Assembly: GCA_963281255.1 (NCBI GenBank) | Contig: OY725489.1 | Coordinates: forward strand, 2,666,001 to 2,730,000 | DNA: 64,000 nt | Direction of reading: 5' to 3' | DNA from: Aphrocallistes beatrix | Lineage: Eukaryota; Porifera; Hexactinellida; Sceptrulophora; Aphrocallistidae | In this document: positions 48,380-60,827 of the stretch, one piece after another | Position numbering within the stretch: the stretch's first letter is position 1 | How the letters are laid out: each line of letters begins with the position of its first letter | The notes under the pieces: generated by a model | Seen by the model: the letters and a program-made list of their open reading frames with translations, nothing else | What the model was told of the DNA's origin: nothing | Database searches by the model: none | Translations under genes and position numbers: made by a program

Positions 48380-50289
48380 ACCCAAACTTGGTGGAACCGA
48401 TCAGGAATTTTCGGAGGATTAGTTACATTTCTACTATTAAGTTCCAATTTATACATACATACGGACGAGATACTTCCTCCATTTTATAAGATCATCTCCC
48501 TACTGGTGCTGCACTCCAATTGTATTACGTTTATTCATACTTTCTTCAAATGTCCAATTTTAGATATAAAACAATATTGGAATGCTTCTCAGTAATATTC
48601 ATGAACAATCTATTGCGTTCCTATATACACTTCACCTTTCTGAGAATTGCTGATGATATTTCCTATATTATCTCATCACCTGGTAGGAAGGGCTAGACCA
48701 CACATGTCGATGCAATTGTAGGCTCAAGCAATGAATATAAATAACAATATCTGCCCTATTATTTATCAGTCATAACTTGCAAATCGCAACTCATACTGGG
48801 AACACGCAACTCCTGGGGTCTTCGCTCATCTGGGGAGGCAGGCCTAACTTGCGCACAGATTTATGGATGGTAGTATATGCTTCTGGGCATGTTGATTTAC
48901 ACCTACTATTGTTTTATTCTCAGCCTTCAATGACCTAAATTGGCTGAGTGTGCAAAACTGAAATTTCTAATTATATAGACGTGGCAATGACGTCTCAATC
49001 TCGTGATCTTTCAACATTTTCGTCTTTGGTGTCTGAACTCAATGGAACCATACCTTAAACTATGGATAACAATATTCGCATTAGAAGTTTGTATTCACTT
49101 TTTACTGATTTTAATTGTACCATGGATCAGAATGTAAGAGTCCGAAAAATTTGTGGTAAATGCTTACATGTTTATTTTTCACAATTCTGACTTTTTCGTG
49201 CAGAATAATTAGTTGAAAAGTTTGAAATTTTCAGATATAAAAACATATTGGATTAATTATTGAACCGCAATATATATATATATTTCAATCAATTCCAAAA
49301 TTGATCATATTGAATTTAGATTGTGAATATAAATTTAAAACTGTTTTGAACCATGGATAAATGACTTAGTGTTGTATGCGGTCTTCCCTTATAGTTAAAA
49401 TGACAATCCTCACAAACTTTTATAATTTCGTTCTCAGAATTTGTTCATTCTAAGCTTTAAGTTACCATAATATAAGCTCTAAGCCTAATGCTTTAAATAC
49501 AAGTATTACCGTACAGATTTTCAAATTGATTACCCTCTTCAAAGTTTTAGATAAATAAATCAAAAGAAAGTCAAAAAATATACTAAATTTTGAATAAATT
49601 CAGTAAATCAGGTGGCAATGTAAAAATTTGCACTTTTTAACGAAAAACGCTCGATCGAAATTAAGGATATAAATCAAGAGATATCCGATGTCAAATGAAG
49701 TTTCTTAAGATACCAAATAGTTGAATTCGAGGAAAGTTGAAGTATTACTTAAGTATTACCTATAGCAACGGAGATTTTGAATTTTAAAAAATACATCGAG
49801 TTCAAATAGTGGTGTCACTGATGTTAGACGCTCATTTTAACTATATTGATATACCCGAGTTGACATATATCACAGTTTATGATAATAATTGAGCACAAAC
49901 CACTTCTCCATTCATACGTAATACAATGGATGTATACGGAAGCGTTAATTACTTTAAGTTTATCATGATACAATCTCATTTGAAATTGATGAGGTCAATT
50001 CTTCACTTGTAATTATTGTACTGGGATGCGATTAGAGTACAGTTTCTGGACATAGACGGATCCAGTTATGCGGTTTATAGTCAGGTGGCTTAGCAAAATC
50101 ATGGGGACTGTCTGGACAAAAGCGCAATATTTTCTTACGACATCTTTAAATATTGTACTTTATTTTTACTAAGCACCAAGCTCAAATAATATTTTTTGAG
50201 TCAAAATTATATTTATAAATTTTTACTTTCTCGCTTCACCACAATTTATTATTTAAATTTGATTAATCAAATTTCTTTAAATTATTACT
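48380..50289. other. AT-rich intergenic, nothing recognised
   Basis: I searched both strands for long open frames, inverted ends and tandem arrays and found none I can support. Confidence 0.4.
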
Positions 50290-50935
50290 AATCCTCTTTT
50301 TAGTGTACTCCTATATCATTTTATTGGATCTCGGATCCAATATAAAAGTAGCATAGTAGTAAATGAGTGCTGCTGTCCAGCTGGCCGGCAGAAAGCGATG
50401 CACAGACTGGAGTTTATAAGATATCGGTCTGAATTTATGTAGATTTGTGCATCGGGGTACGATTTTCAAAATATGCTAAATCATCATGATTACGCAGCAT
50501 TAAGTGATTTCATTCTTTTGCTCATTGTACCAAATAATTGGGACTAGAGACTTGAGATTGATACCGAAGGTATAAAATAACATAACCTATGATCTGTTTC
50601 ATTCTCAAAATAATTGGACCAAAGATTACACTGCAAATTGCAGTTAAAAAAATTTGACTCGTCATCATCACCAAATTTTAAGGATAAATGCTTGATATAG
50701 CTATAATGTTAAGAGTTAGCAATACACATATGTTGTATAAAGAGTTCAGCATTGATGACTCTACAAAATTTAGTTGAATAATTATCCTGACGTCATCATG
50801 ATAACAAAAAGCCCCTCAGACGGACCGGAGTGTGCTTCCCTATTCTTGGGTTGATGACATATATCTGTCTCATCATCCCTGGAATAGGGAAGCACACTCC
50901 ATACCAGTCCTTGAGGAGCCATTTAATGGTGATAA
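50290..50935 (-). repeat. D-family element, long copy
   Basis: This is the inverse of 22880-23640, with the GGATC palindrome at 50320-50345. Between GGAGTGTGCTTCCCTATTC (50828) and GAATAGGGAAGCACACTCC (50884) it has a clean foldback of about 75 bp. Confidence 0.65.
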
Positions 50936-51423
50936 TGTTAATCAACAATAAATTTCCAGCAATTTGATAGGTCACACGAATATATTATGACCTCTTTTAA
51001 GAATGGAATGTGCCAACATTCCATTGTTACTATATGAATGCTATGAAAAAAAGGACATTCTTTCATAATAGCCAGGTGGCTTAACAACAATTTTGAAGGG
51101 ATTAGGGACAGACTGTACAAAAGCGGCCATCTTTGTGTGTGAATTATTTAGGTATCGTAGGCCCCAAGTGTAAAATTTAAATTTGTCAGTACTACTTTTA
51201 GAATGAATTAGGAAAATCGGCATTGGCATTTGACAAATTGGCAATTGGCATCAATTGGGGAAACCACATTTTCTAAAATACATCACATGAACTTCTTGCA
51301 GTTGCATGCATATGCAACTGCACTATAGTTTCTCTTTCTGTGTTGTATATGAAATGGGTTCTGGAAAGATTTATGTACTAGATAACTACATATGCAGTAG
51401 CAATTACTGAAGTTCTTTTTCAG

Positions 51424-52890
51424 AAACATGGAATGGAAATTATGCTTGATTCACCAGAAGTCCACCAAGGAATTTCTTAAGTGCACTTTGAATGCTTTAT
51501 GTTCTGCGACTTTTCTACTCCATATGAAACTTTCCTGGAGTGGTCTGCCATGTTCCGTGGGCTAAACAGATTGCCAGTAACTTTAGGGCATTTGGGAGAG
51601 AATATTACTGATGAGGACCTTGTAGAGAATAAGACCAGTTGGCACAAGTCCTGTCACAAAAAATTTCACCAAGAAAGGTTATTAGGGAGAAAAAGAAGAG
51701 GGTTGGAAATGCTAAACAAGGTGTCGATATGAAAAGAAGCTGCCCACAGCGACAGTTACTCGAGAAGTTTGAATATATTTTATGTGGAGAGGAGACTGGT
51801 ACTGTTCATGAATTCATAACATTCAATGCCGATGCAAACATAAACAAGATGACTACAGAATTGGAAGATACTACATTGTTGGACAAACTTGAAGGAGGAG
51901 ATTTTATCGCCTTGGGAGAAAGTATCACTTAGCTTGTTTTACAAAACTTAGAAATCGCCACAGATCTTTTGCTGAGAAAAAACAAGTCACCAGACTGCCA
52001 AATTGATTAAAATCATGACTAAAATCACAAAAAAAAATCCAAAAAATCATTTTGTGTTTAAAAAAATTAGTATTTAATACCAATACAAGTAATCTAATAA
52101 TGAGATTACGGAATGCGACACAGAATCCGACAACGAGATTCTCATTGTCGGATTCTGTTAAATAATAATATTTAGCCAGCTACACCCTAACAGAAGAATT
52201 CCTAAATTTCATGTTTATTGTAGACACTTCTTCTGGGACAATGGACATACTGCAGTTGTTATTCGTTAGTATTTAGTTCATTAGCAACTTTTTTTGTGAT
52301 AACTTATTAACCACGTATAATATTTTTAAAAATGAGTTAATACATCGTCAACTACGTAAAGATATCCAAAGCAAACGTTTTGAATAAAAGTAGAAAATGA
52401 TTTTGAACCGGTAAATTAGATTAATCAAATATATCATAAAAATATGATTTTAATCAAAAAAATCCGATTTCTTTGATTTTTTAAAAAGAATCATGATTTT
52501 TTCCAACCCTGCTAGAAGAATATATACTGAACTGGGCACTTACGTATATAGAAAGTGCTGTAGAAGATGGAACTTTGTGTTTCAAAATAATACATAGATC
52601 TGCGGAATCTTTTTGAAAACGTTTTGGCATTGATACTGAAGTAAACAAAGTCCTTTTCAAAGAGAAAATGTTGTTGCGCTTTCCTGGAGCTCAAGAACAA
52701 AATGATGGGAAAAATATAATCCATATTTTTCAGGTAGGAATGGAACAAATTCTGAAGCATGCTCTAAATACAGACTATGAGAGCGAAGCAATGATTCTAG
52801 GCAGAGCTGCCAACATCATTCGTAAAATAAATTCAACTCCAAAGGTTTCCACTTCAGTGGTTATTAGTAACTTTCAAAAATTGGTATGCT
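51424..52890 (+). pseudogene. Decayed multi-copy zinc-motif gene of unknown role
   Basis: Pieces in several frames form one protein: CLIHQKSTKEFLKC, then CDFSTPYETFLEWSAMFRGL and TSWHKSCHKKFH (51490-51670), then CGEETGTVHEFITFNADANI with LLDKLEGGDFIALG (51785-51930), and after about 600 bp KEKMLLRFPGAQE with ESEAMILGRAANIIRK (52650-52830). This order (two Cys/His modules, an ASTF-like phrase, a later ARAAxIVRK-like block) is that of a large unnamed protein family common in animal genomes and probably spread by transposons. A pyrimidine-rich acceptor (TTCTTTTTCAG, 51423) precedes the first piece. Frameshifts lie near 51490, 51700 and 51920. The 3' part is cut by Helitron H2. Confidence 0.55.
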
Positions 52891-52922
52891 ACTATTTGTA
52901 TTATAGTTTAATTTATCATGAA

Positions 52923-53538
52923 TCCTTACTATTAAAACTCGATTAATCTGTGTGTGTATATATATATCCTTACTAATAGAACTCGATTAATGTGTATATA
53001 TATCCTTACTATTAAAACTCGATTATTGTTTGTTTGTGTATATATATACTATCTATATATATCTGTAACGAATTGATTGAAGAAACTGCCAGGCGTAGAA
53101 AGCTGATTTTTGGCATGTGGGAGTTTTTTGGCTATGGCTCCAGTAAGTTCTGAGCTCAGACGAAAATGTTGACTCATCATGGAATTATGACGTCATTGTC
53201 ACATTTTTAAAAGTTAAGCAACACAGTTATTCGAGCATAACTCATCCATTATAGGAGATAGAAGGCTGAAATTTTAAAAGAATCTGTATACTAACATGCG
53301 TCACATATGATACAACTATCGTCAAAAAATGATGAGTCATCACTTTGTTATGACGTCATCATTACGCATCAAAAATATTAAAATTGACAAATTTGGTGAA
53401 TTTTTGAGTGATATCGATTATAACAGTAGGACAGACATATTTAGAGATGCCATCTCCCTTATAATTAACCAATGTGACCACAGGCGACCGAAGGGAGTGT
53501 CCGCAAGCCGCGCAGCGCAAGCAAGCGAAGCGCGCTTG
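52923..53538 (+). mobile_element. Helitron-like element H2 with triplicated 5' end
   Basis: Its first 23 bases (TCCTTACTATTAAAACTCGA) recur at 52967 (one base changed) and 53003, before the shared body (AACGAATTGATTGAAGAA). It ends with GCGCAAGCAAGCGAAGCGC and GCTTG. Here the GGCGGACAC hairpin is degraded. The flanks are A (52922) and T (53539), and the T is itself the start of a second element. Confidence 0.62.
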
Positions 53539-53558
53539 TCCTTACTATTAAAACTCGA
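53539..53558 (+). mobile_element. 5' end of a second, head-to-tail Helitron-like copy
   Basis: TCCTTACTATTAAAACTCGA follows the end of H2 with no gap and then reads TTAA. An A-prime transposon has inserted at that TTAA, which occurs naturally in the Helitron sequence (CTCGATTAATC). Confidence 0.6.
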
Positions 53559-53562
53559 TTAA

Positions 53563-54726
53563 GGTTGGTGTTTCCCATGCGAAACTTGTTTTTTATTAAA
53601 AATGTGCCCAAATTGCTTTTTTATCATTTTTAGGTCCTTATAGGGGTTCTAAACAATAATCTCGATTTTTATAACTCCAGCCCCAATATTTCGCCACTTT
53701 GAGCCACTTGTATCACCTGGTGTCGCTCTAAAAGTGACACATTTTAAATGCGAAATGTCCCACAGCTATAACTTCTTTTAACAGTGCCAGATCATCTTTT
53801 TAATGCTGAATTCATGCTCAGCACTAGATTTCCAGCAATTTGATATATATATTGACCATATTTGAAAACATTTTTGTTTGACCGTGCCTAACAACGGCCA
53901 GGAATTTTTTAACATTCCTGACCGTTGCTAGGAAAAGGCAACCAAAAATATTTCCAAATATGGTCAATATATATATCAAATTGCTGGAAATTTAGTGCTG
54001 AGTACGAATTCAGCATTAAAATAACGACCTGGCATAGTCAAATAAAGTTATAGGTATGGGATTTCGGCGGAAACTATCGGACATGGTCATTTTTAGGCCC
54101 CCAGTGATAACTGTCAACTTTTTCACACTTTTGAAGGTGCCATGATGTGAAAATATTTGATATGTCATATTTTGAAGTTAAGTACTACTATAAGTTGTTG
54201 ATTTAGGATGTTTAGATGTTATTTAATACTAGGACACAGTAAAAAATCATAGAAATCAAGCCTTTCCGAAGAAAATTGCTTTGTAGCCTGTTTTTAGATC
54301 AAAAAATCAATTTGACAACGGAGGAATCTCTAGTTACAAAAGTCGTAGAGTAAAAACTCGACGGTTTTGGAAATATCTCGTCACGTAGAACAAAATGATA
54401 GAGACAGATTTTTGATATTCTGCATTATAAAAAAGTTAAAATATTCTTCCTTACGAAAATCTGCCTCTAAATTTTGTATAAACGAAATTGGAAAGAAAAA
54501 ATTATTTGTGTTAAAATTGAAAATTCTATTCCTATTATTTTCTTTATTCAACCATTTTGTGCAAGAATAATTGAGTAAAAGAGGCATAAGGCATTGAAGT
54601 TTCCTTGAATGTCCTCTATAAATTAGGTTATTCGGGGAAAAAAAATTTTCTCTTACTTTTTGGGCTCCCGAAAAGTGTATTTTTGCAGATAACTCTTCGA
54701 GAATAGTTTCTACAAAAAATTTCAGG
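53563..54726 (+). mobile_element. A-prime TTAA element, left part
   Basis: It starts after TTAA (53559-53562) with GGTTGGTGTTTCC, has the central palindrome around CAACGGCCAGGAATT (53890-53960), and runs into the assembly gap. It is related to family A but with a different right half, shared with 1-187 and 5036-5390. Confidence 0.68.
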
Positions 54727-54926
54727 NNNNNNNNNNNNNNNNNNNNNNNNNNNNNNNNNNNNNNNNNNNNNNNNNNNNNNNNNNNNNNNNNNNNNNNNNN
54801 NNNNNNNNNNNNNNNNNNNNNNNNNNNNNNNNNNNNNNNNNNNNNNNNNNNNNNNNNNNNNNNNNNNNNNNNNNNNNNNNNNNNNNNNNNNNNNNNNNNN
54901 NNNNNNNNNNNNNNNNNNNNNNNNNN
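54727..54926. other. Assembly gap (200 N)
   Basis: A run of exactly 200 N, probably a placeholder. The right part of the A-prime element and the 3' end of the Penelope-like element would meet here. Confidence 0.99.
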
Positions 54927-57259
54927 TGATCGTTAAGTGCTTGATAAAGCACTTGTGGGTGATCTATGTGGATCGTATATTCTGGTTGTTGGGATCTGAG
55001 AATTTTCATTGCTTGTAATTCTTGTGTGGTCTCGAGACGAGAGTAGGGTTTATATGTTGGTGGAAAAAATTTCCACACCTGCCAAAGCAGGTCAGGGCAG
55101 TTTCGTAAATGCTGCCAGATGCGGTGTTGAGATCTCGGTTGGCGTAGGACTCGCCGGGTTGCTCCGGTTTGTCCTACATAGATATGATTAGGGATATATG
55201 GGTAGTGCAATAAGTTTTCACAACGTAATTGTGCACATGGTTCAAAAGGGATGGGAGTGAGTGTAGCGAACCGTTGATCATATGAGAGACAGATCTTGCA
55301 TCTGTCTTTGCAAATAGTTGTTCGATGTTCCAACTTTCGTTGAGGGTATGAGAACTGTAATATAGATATGAGTGGGGGCGGGGGGAGAATGGGCACAATA
55401 TGGAAATCCTGTTTAGTAATCGGCGCCAGCTGTCGCTTCGTAGGCCGTGTTTGGGAATAATTATAATTTATTCCTGTGGTATCGGGTCGGGGTTTCTTAG
55501 GAGTATTTCGCGGGAAGTATATTAAGTCAGCTATCGCTAGGGATCGACCGGGAATCCCGGTTGAATCCCGGTTTTGCCGGGATTTGGCTATTTTACCGGG
55601 ATCCCGGTTATTGCCGGGATCGCCTAAATTTACCGGGATCTAGCCGGGAATTTAAAAACCTTTATATAGTGGAACTCAGAATGAATTAATATTCTATTCA
55701 TGAAATTTATGGTTAAACGTAGTTATTATACACTATATGTAGACATTAATATCAATTTATTTCAGAATTTTTGACACCCCGCTATTCCGAATTCCGACCA
55801 TTCTTTTAGGACGAAACCCTACCTAAGGCTACATTTAACCTCAGAAATACGGTCAATTCATTACATCAATCGTTCACTACTTGTTGAATCAATAGTTACG
55901 TGTTAAACCAAAACATTTTATTGACAATTGACAATATGTACTAATCCCGGCTAGCCGGGAATCCCGGCAAAAAAATTGACAATCCCGGCAAAATCCCGTC
56001 CCGGCAGAAAATCTTATCCCGGTCGATCACTAGCTATCGCGTATGCTAAGTCAGAAAGTCCGTGTCCTGCTCGCATGTATTGAGGCATGTAGTGCATGTA
56101 GTGATTCATTATGGCGATATGAGGTTCGGTACAGATCATAGCTGAGCGTAGCGCTGCAGCTTTCCATGTGGATGTGAGCATATTGTGACTAGGGTGGTTA
56201 CTGGCCACATGAAGTGGGCATGGTTCTTTGTGATTCTGCGCTATCTGGATATATGTTTTATTGGTGGGATCATATAGTACGTCCTGTGTCACATTATCCT
56301 GTCCGCGTTCAATTACGTAAGGAGCTAGCAGGTCGTCAGGGATCTCGAAGTTAGAAGTGATATCGTCAAAATAAATTGTGAGAGCACAATGGAGTGGAGC
56401 GTGGTAATTGAGTAATAAATAAGCGGTGGTCATTCTAGCCAATTCAGGGGCTAGTGGGAGACCCATTGGGATTCCGGTAGAGCCTAGGGTGTAGTATTTG
56501 GAGCCATCCGTGATGTAGTTAAGGGGTAGCAGTGCTGCTAGTATGGGAGTATAGAGATTTGCTGGGTTGTAATGATCAAATGCCTCTAGAATTAGGCCAT
56601 GAGGGACAGAGGTGGAAACTTTTAATGTCATATGTGTAAAGGGAGTCAGTATTGATGGATGGGTGGGAAAGGGTTGCGATAACCTCGTGAACGTCGTCAC
56701 ATAGATGAGGTGCATTGTTTATTATTGGGGTGATGAGAGGTCGAAGGTGTGTAGATACGAGGGTAGTTATGGAGGGTTTGTGGTTGGCTATGGGCCGGCA
56801 CATTTCGGAAATTTCAGCGAGGTTATTGAGGATTTGATACAAATTAGGCGAGTACACTTCTTTAACTTTCATGGTCTTTTTGTGCACTTTAAGTTTAAAA
56901 TGGAATGTGGGGGGGGCGATCGTCTTGTAGGGATGTCAAATTTGGGTCCTCCTCGGCAAGGAGTGTGCGTAATTTTTTGATAGCATCATAATAGAAATAC
57001 GGCGAAACTCGATGAGTGTTCTTATCTAACCACATTTTGTAGATTTGCTCTAGGTCGGACTGGTGAACTATTACTAATCCGTGGCCTTTATCGACAGAGA
57101 AGATACATAGGTTCTCTTTACGTATCTGGGTGCGTACTTGATTTATGAATTGGTATTCCCTTTGCAAGTCCCTTTTCCATTTAGGGAGTGGGGAAAATGT
57201 GAGTGGCGGAGTATTGTGCTCTAAATCGAGGGCAAAATGAAAGGGTGTCGTAAAGGGTA
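54927..57259 (-). pseudogene. Penelope-like retroelement: reverse transcriptase plus GIY-YIG endonuclease, broken
   Basis: Reading from 57259: an N-terminal part with FSVDKGHGLVIVH, the FHFKLKVHKK segment, CRPIANHKPS, the RT aspartate in LYTYDIKSF (near 56620), GIPMGLPLAPELARM and the IYFDDI active site (near 56370), then the thumb-like ending TSTWKAAALRSAMI. A basic linker follows, and then a Cys-rich GIY-YIG-like endonuclease (CKDRCKIC; IYVGQTGATRRV; the Glu of RLETTQELQ) that ends in the gap. Lesions are a one-base slip in an 8-G run (56909-56916), a one-base shift near 56612, and a hAT MITE splitting the RT-endonuclease join. The 5' part is lost at a Helitron fragment. The order RT then GIY-YIG is diagnostic of Penelope-like elements. 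Confidence 0.82.
55538..56032. mobile_element. hAT MITE inserted in the Penelope-like gene
   Basis: TAGGGATCGACCGGGAATCC and the inverse end GATAAG..GGTCGATCACTA are flanked by GCTATCGC exactly (55530-55537 and 56033-56040). The subterminal zones carry many CCCGG(C/T) motifs in both orientations. Taking out the element and one duplication restores an open reading frame across the join. Confidence 0.9.
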
Positions 57260-57640
57260 TATATATATATATATGTAACGAATTGAGTGAAGAAACTGCA
57301 AGGTGCAGAAAGCTGATTTTTGGCGTCTTTTGGCTATGGCTCCAGTAAGTTCTGAGCTCAGAGCAAAATGTCGACTCATCATGGAATTATGACGTCATTG
57401 TCACATTTTTAAAAGTTAAGCAACACAGTTATTCGTGCATAACTCAGCCATTATATAAGATAGAAGGCTGAAATTTTAATAGACTCTGTATACAAACATA
57501 TCTCACATCTGATTCAACCATCATCAAAAAATGATGACTCATCACTTTGCTATGACGTCATCATTACTCATCAATTTTTAAAAATTGACAAATTTGGTGA
57601 TGGACATATTTAGAGATTATATCAGTGCTTGTAAATATGA
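57260..57640 (+). mobile_element. Helitron-like body fragment H3
   Basis: It starts in a TA microsatellite, then TGTAACGAATTGAGTGAAGAA and the body shared with H2 and H4. Both the TC start and the 3' hairpin are missing. Confidence 0.6.
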
Positions 57641-58945
57641 ATTTTCTATTTGCTGGAAACAATTCCAAATTCCTGCACCTTCAAAAACTTTTTCTCTATA
57701 GTCAGACAGAGTGGTTTTTAACCTCATTTGCACGATTTCCCCCCTTATGCTCTCCAATAATGCAAGATTGAAACCAGTTTGGAAAATGCCTGTAAATTTT
57801 AAACCTAGACAAAATATACACTGTATTTTAGCGCCATTTTTAATATTTCTAAATATTTCTAATCACTGAACTTAAAAGATACAATTTAGCATCCTACCCA
57901 TTTCCTCCTAATTTCCCTTTGATCAAGAACCCATGATATATATATTTGCATTTCGAAATGTAAGACATGCAAAACACTTTTATAACAACATCAGAAAGAT
58001 AACTTTCAATTCGAGAATATTCATCGTTCATAACTTCTTCGTATATTTTAATCAAAGTGCATTGTAGATATTCAAATACTATTTATTTCATCCAATAATG
58101 GGAAACCCTGTATATAGTAGTAGTATAGAAGTACAAACTACAAACCAATGGACATTACAACAAAGCTGTTTATATATAAACAGCAATAAATATAATCGGG
58201 ATCCCGGGATTGAAAAACTAATCCCGGGGTAAAATGCATCGGGATCGCGAGATCGGGAATCCAGGGATTGAAATCCTACTTTACACACACGTCACTGAAT
58301 CCTTACGTCCAAATAAACAATAGCTCTCAGTACTTTCAAATTTTAGAGCGCTTCAGGTGGAATGTCTAGCCCTGAAAAGATTTCAGAATTATTCCGATCA
58401 CTTAGCTTTTACAGCAAAAACGCGTATAGTCTATACTAGTTTAAAACACATAATATAAAGTTACATTTATGCAAGTGTTCTGAAATTTTCATGACTCATT
58501 GCTGAAAAAATTCAGTGGAAGCATTTCTGGCGTATCGGATTACTCAGTCATTGTTGTTGCGATAGTTCTGAAATTCTCAAATAACTAAGATAAGAAGCTT
58601 TACTAATAACTCAGAACAAGCGATTTTCAATTATAACTGAAATGTGTAAAATATGTAAGAAATTTTTTGGATGCCTATTTTTGTCAAAATTTCAGACACA
58701 TTAAATAATTGCTTTCAAGTTGTTCATTCTATTGATATTCCCTTGTTTTAGCGTTATTTATTATTCAATGTAGATCATTTATAATATCTTCCATGTAGGA
58801 CTAAAAATGACAATTTTATCGAACATCCAAACAAGGAACGGATTTTTCAAATTTCACATGTTTTCCACCGTCATAATCAATGAACTTTTGAGATTTTAGG
58901 GGCCAGAAAACTAGGAAATATAGATACGAACTGAAAACGATGTTA
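57641..58945. other. AT-rich intergenic, no gene recognised
   Basis: Only a short patch of CCCGGGAT motifs at 58195-58275 stands out. It resembles the subterminal repeats of the hAT MITE at 55538 and may be a relic. Confidence 0.35.
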
Positions 58946-58949
58946 AAAA

Positions 58950-59165
58950 TGGGATACATACAATTCGTCACATTACAAGTCGTGACATACAATTATTGAC
59001 ATTACAATTCGTGACATTACAATTCGTGACATACATTTCGTAACTTACAATTCGTTACATTACAAGTCGTGACATACAATTATTGACATTACAATTCGTG
59101 ACATTACAATTCGTGACATACATTTCGTAACTTACAATTCGTTACATTACAATTCGTGACTTTTA
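58950..59165 (+). repeat. Tandem repeat, 87-bp unit made of 15-18 bp subunits
   Basis: CATTACAAGTCGTGACATAC starts at 58971 and again at 59058. Within each unit ACATTACAATTCGTG-like subunits recur. No gene lies in the array. Confidence 0.8.
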
Positions 59166-59302
59166 ATTAAACATAGAATTGATGAAATGATTTTAGAAAG
59201 TGAAAATGATTTTCTTACTTTTATTTTTATCTTTTCTAAATAAACAAGTTCAATGAAATTCTTTTATCTGAACGAACAAACCAGTGTTTTCCCTATCCTC
59301 AA

Positions 59303-60757
59303 CTGATGAATTGATTTATTAATTGTAATACAAATTCTATGGAGAACTTTGAATCTATTAGAAAATGGCGAATCTAATCATTAAATATGTGTCCAAATTT
59401 AGCTATTATGCTAAATAATGAATACAATTGTCGTTAATAATGTGTACAGAAAAATTGGAGAACTTTTGATAATTATTTTGAAAGTTCTGGCCTTCGGACC
59501 TCGCAGATTCGGTCAAAAACCCCCATTTAGGGTCCAAAAAGAGATATCTCTATCTCTGTAAATATAAGTCCAAATTCTTAGTTCTCACTTCCTAACAGGC
59601 TTTCATCCAGGCGTACTGGGCGCGCCTAGAGGCGCGTATTTGACCCCATGGATCATAATTAGGCGTATGATTTTTGGGGGCTAGGCGTGCGGCATACGCC
59701 TACTTAGGCGTATGATCTTGGAAAGCTGGATGAAACCCTACTTCCTAATATACTTTTTATGAGTGTACATATATGATTCTTTGATAATAATTGCACTACA
59801 CCCTATGGAATGTTAAATTTTTTAGATTTTTGTCGTATGATGACGTAGCATTTTTCGAAAATCCTAACTTCGAAACTAAAAGTCGTAGACTTTCGCTCTA
59901 ACTTCCTAATATACTTTTTGGAAGCTTCTTATTCATTCTAAACTGATATATTACTATACTTCGCAGTGCCATGAATATGAATTATTATTTACAATTATCT
60001 CAAAATATTCGGAGTTAGGGGCCTCAAGGAAATTTGTGGATTTTCAGGGTACTTTTGGTATTTTTTGTAAATATTTGGTTCTAATATACCTAAATCAGCA
60101 GTATGAATGCGAATAAATGTCTATGAATGCTTTTGTTCATTATTAATAACTCATTTTACATTCTTCTTAACACCTAAACTTAAAATCTCTATATCTCGGG
60201 ACTTTAAAATTTCAAAATTGAACGTCTTTACAGAATTATTTCTCAAATTTGGTTTGAGATAGAAGGTTGAAAATGTCAAGAGTTGTTCCATATCATTAGG
60301 CGATGAACGTAGGACCACCATTTTTTGAGATATTCTAACTCGGTGATTTTATTCCTGATTTCCCCCAAAAAACAGACATTTTTAGCCGTTTTTTGGCCCC
60401 TTTTCTTCGGACACCGATTAAATTTAAAATTTTTGTCATTTTAACTTTCTTCTGGTACTATGATGTTGCAAATATGGTAGACTATCTATGATTCGATTTT
60501 GGAAGCATTTGATTCCTTGGTATGTCCTAAACAATTCCTTGAGTGCCCAAATTTCTACCATTAAGATGTGCTAGCGGAAAACGAAAAAAACAGACTTTGA
60601 GACACTATCTCAAAAACTAGTAATGAGAATCAAAAACGGTTTGGAATGTGCCAGTATTTCTTGATGGAGATACCTCCCCACGCTTAACATCTCTTATAGC
60701 TCTACTTTCATCGTATTGCTGTAAGCCAAATCATATGTTTTTTCGAGGGCGGTATCC
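59303..60757 (+). mobile_element. Family B TTAA element (B5), left part lost
   Basis: This matches B1 from about 2530 to its right end GGGCGGTATCC, followed by TTAA (60758-60761). It carries a 145-bp hAT MITE. The recurrent 85-codon frame is broken here by a one-base loss in an A run (about 60325). Confidence 0.75.
59596..59740. mobile_element. hAT MITE (145 bp) in B5
   Basis: CAGGCTTTCATCCAG at the left and CTGGATGAAACCCTA at the right are flanked by CTTCCTAA twice (59588-59595 and 59741-59748). The empty site ACTTCCTAATATAC is present in B1 near 2807. The inside is full of AGGCGTA(T/C) motifs. Confidence 0.85.
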
Positions 60758-60827
60758 TTAAATTTCCAAGTCATTTCAATAACTTACCTATTTATACTAT
60801 TATGTACTTATTTAATTAAGAATTTTG

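Noticed and set aside
52960-53060. CRISPR-like spaced repeats at the H2 5' end
   Set aside because: Only three units with microsatellite spacers, matching the Helitron 5' terminus. The genome is eukaryotic.
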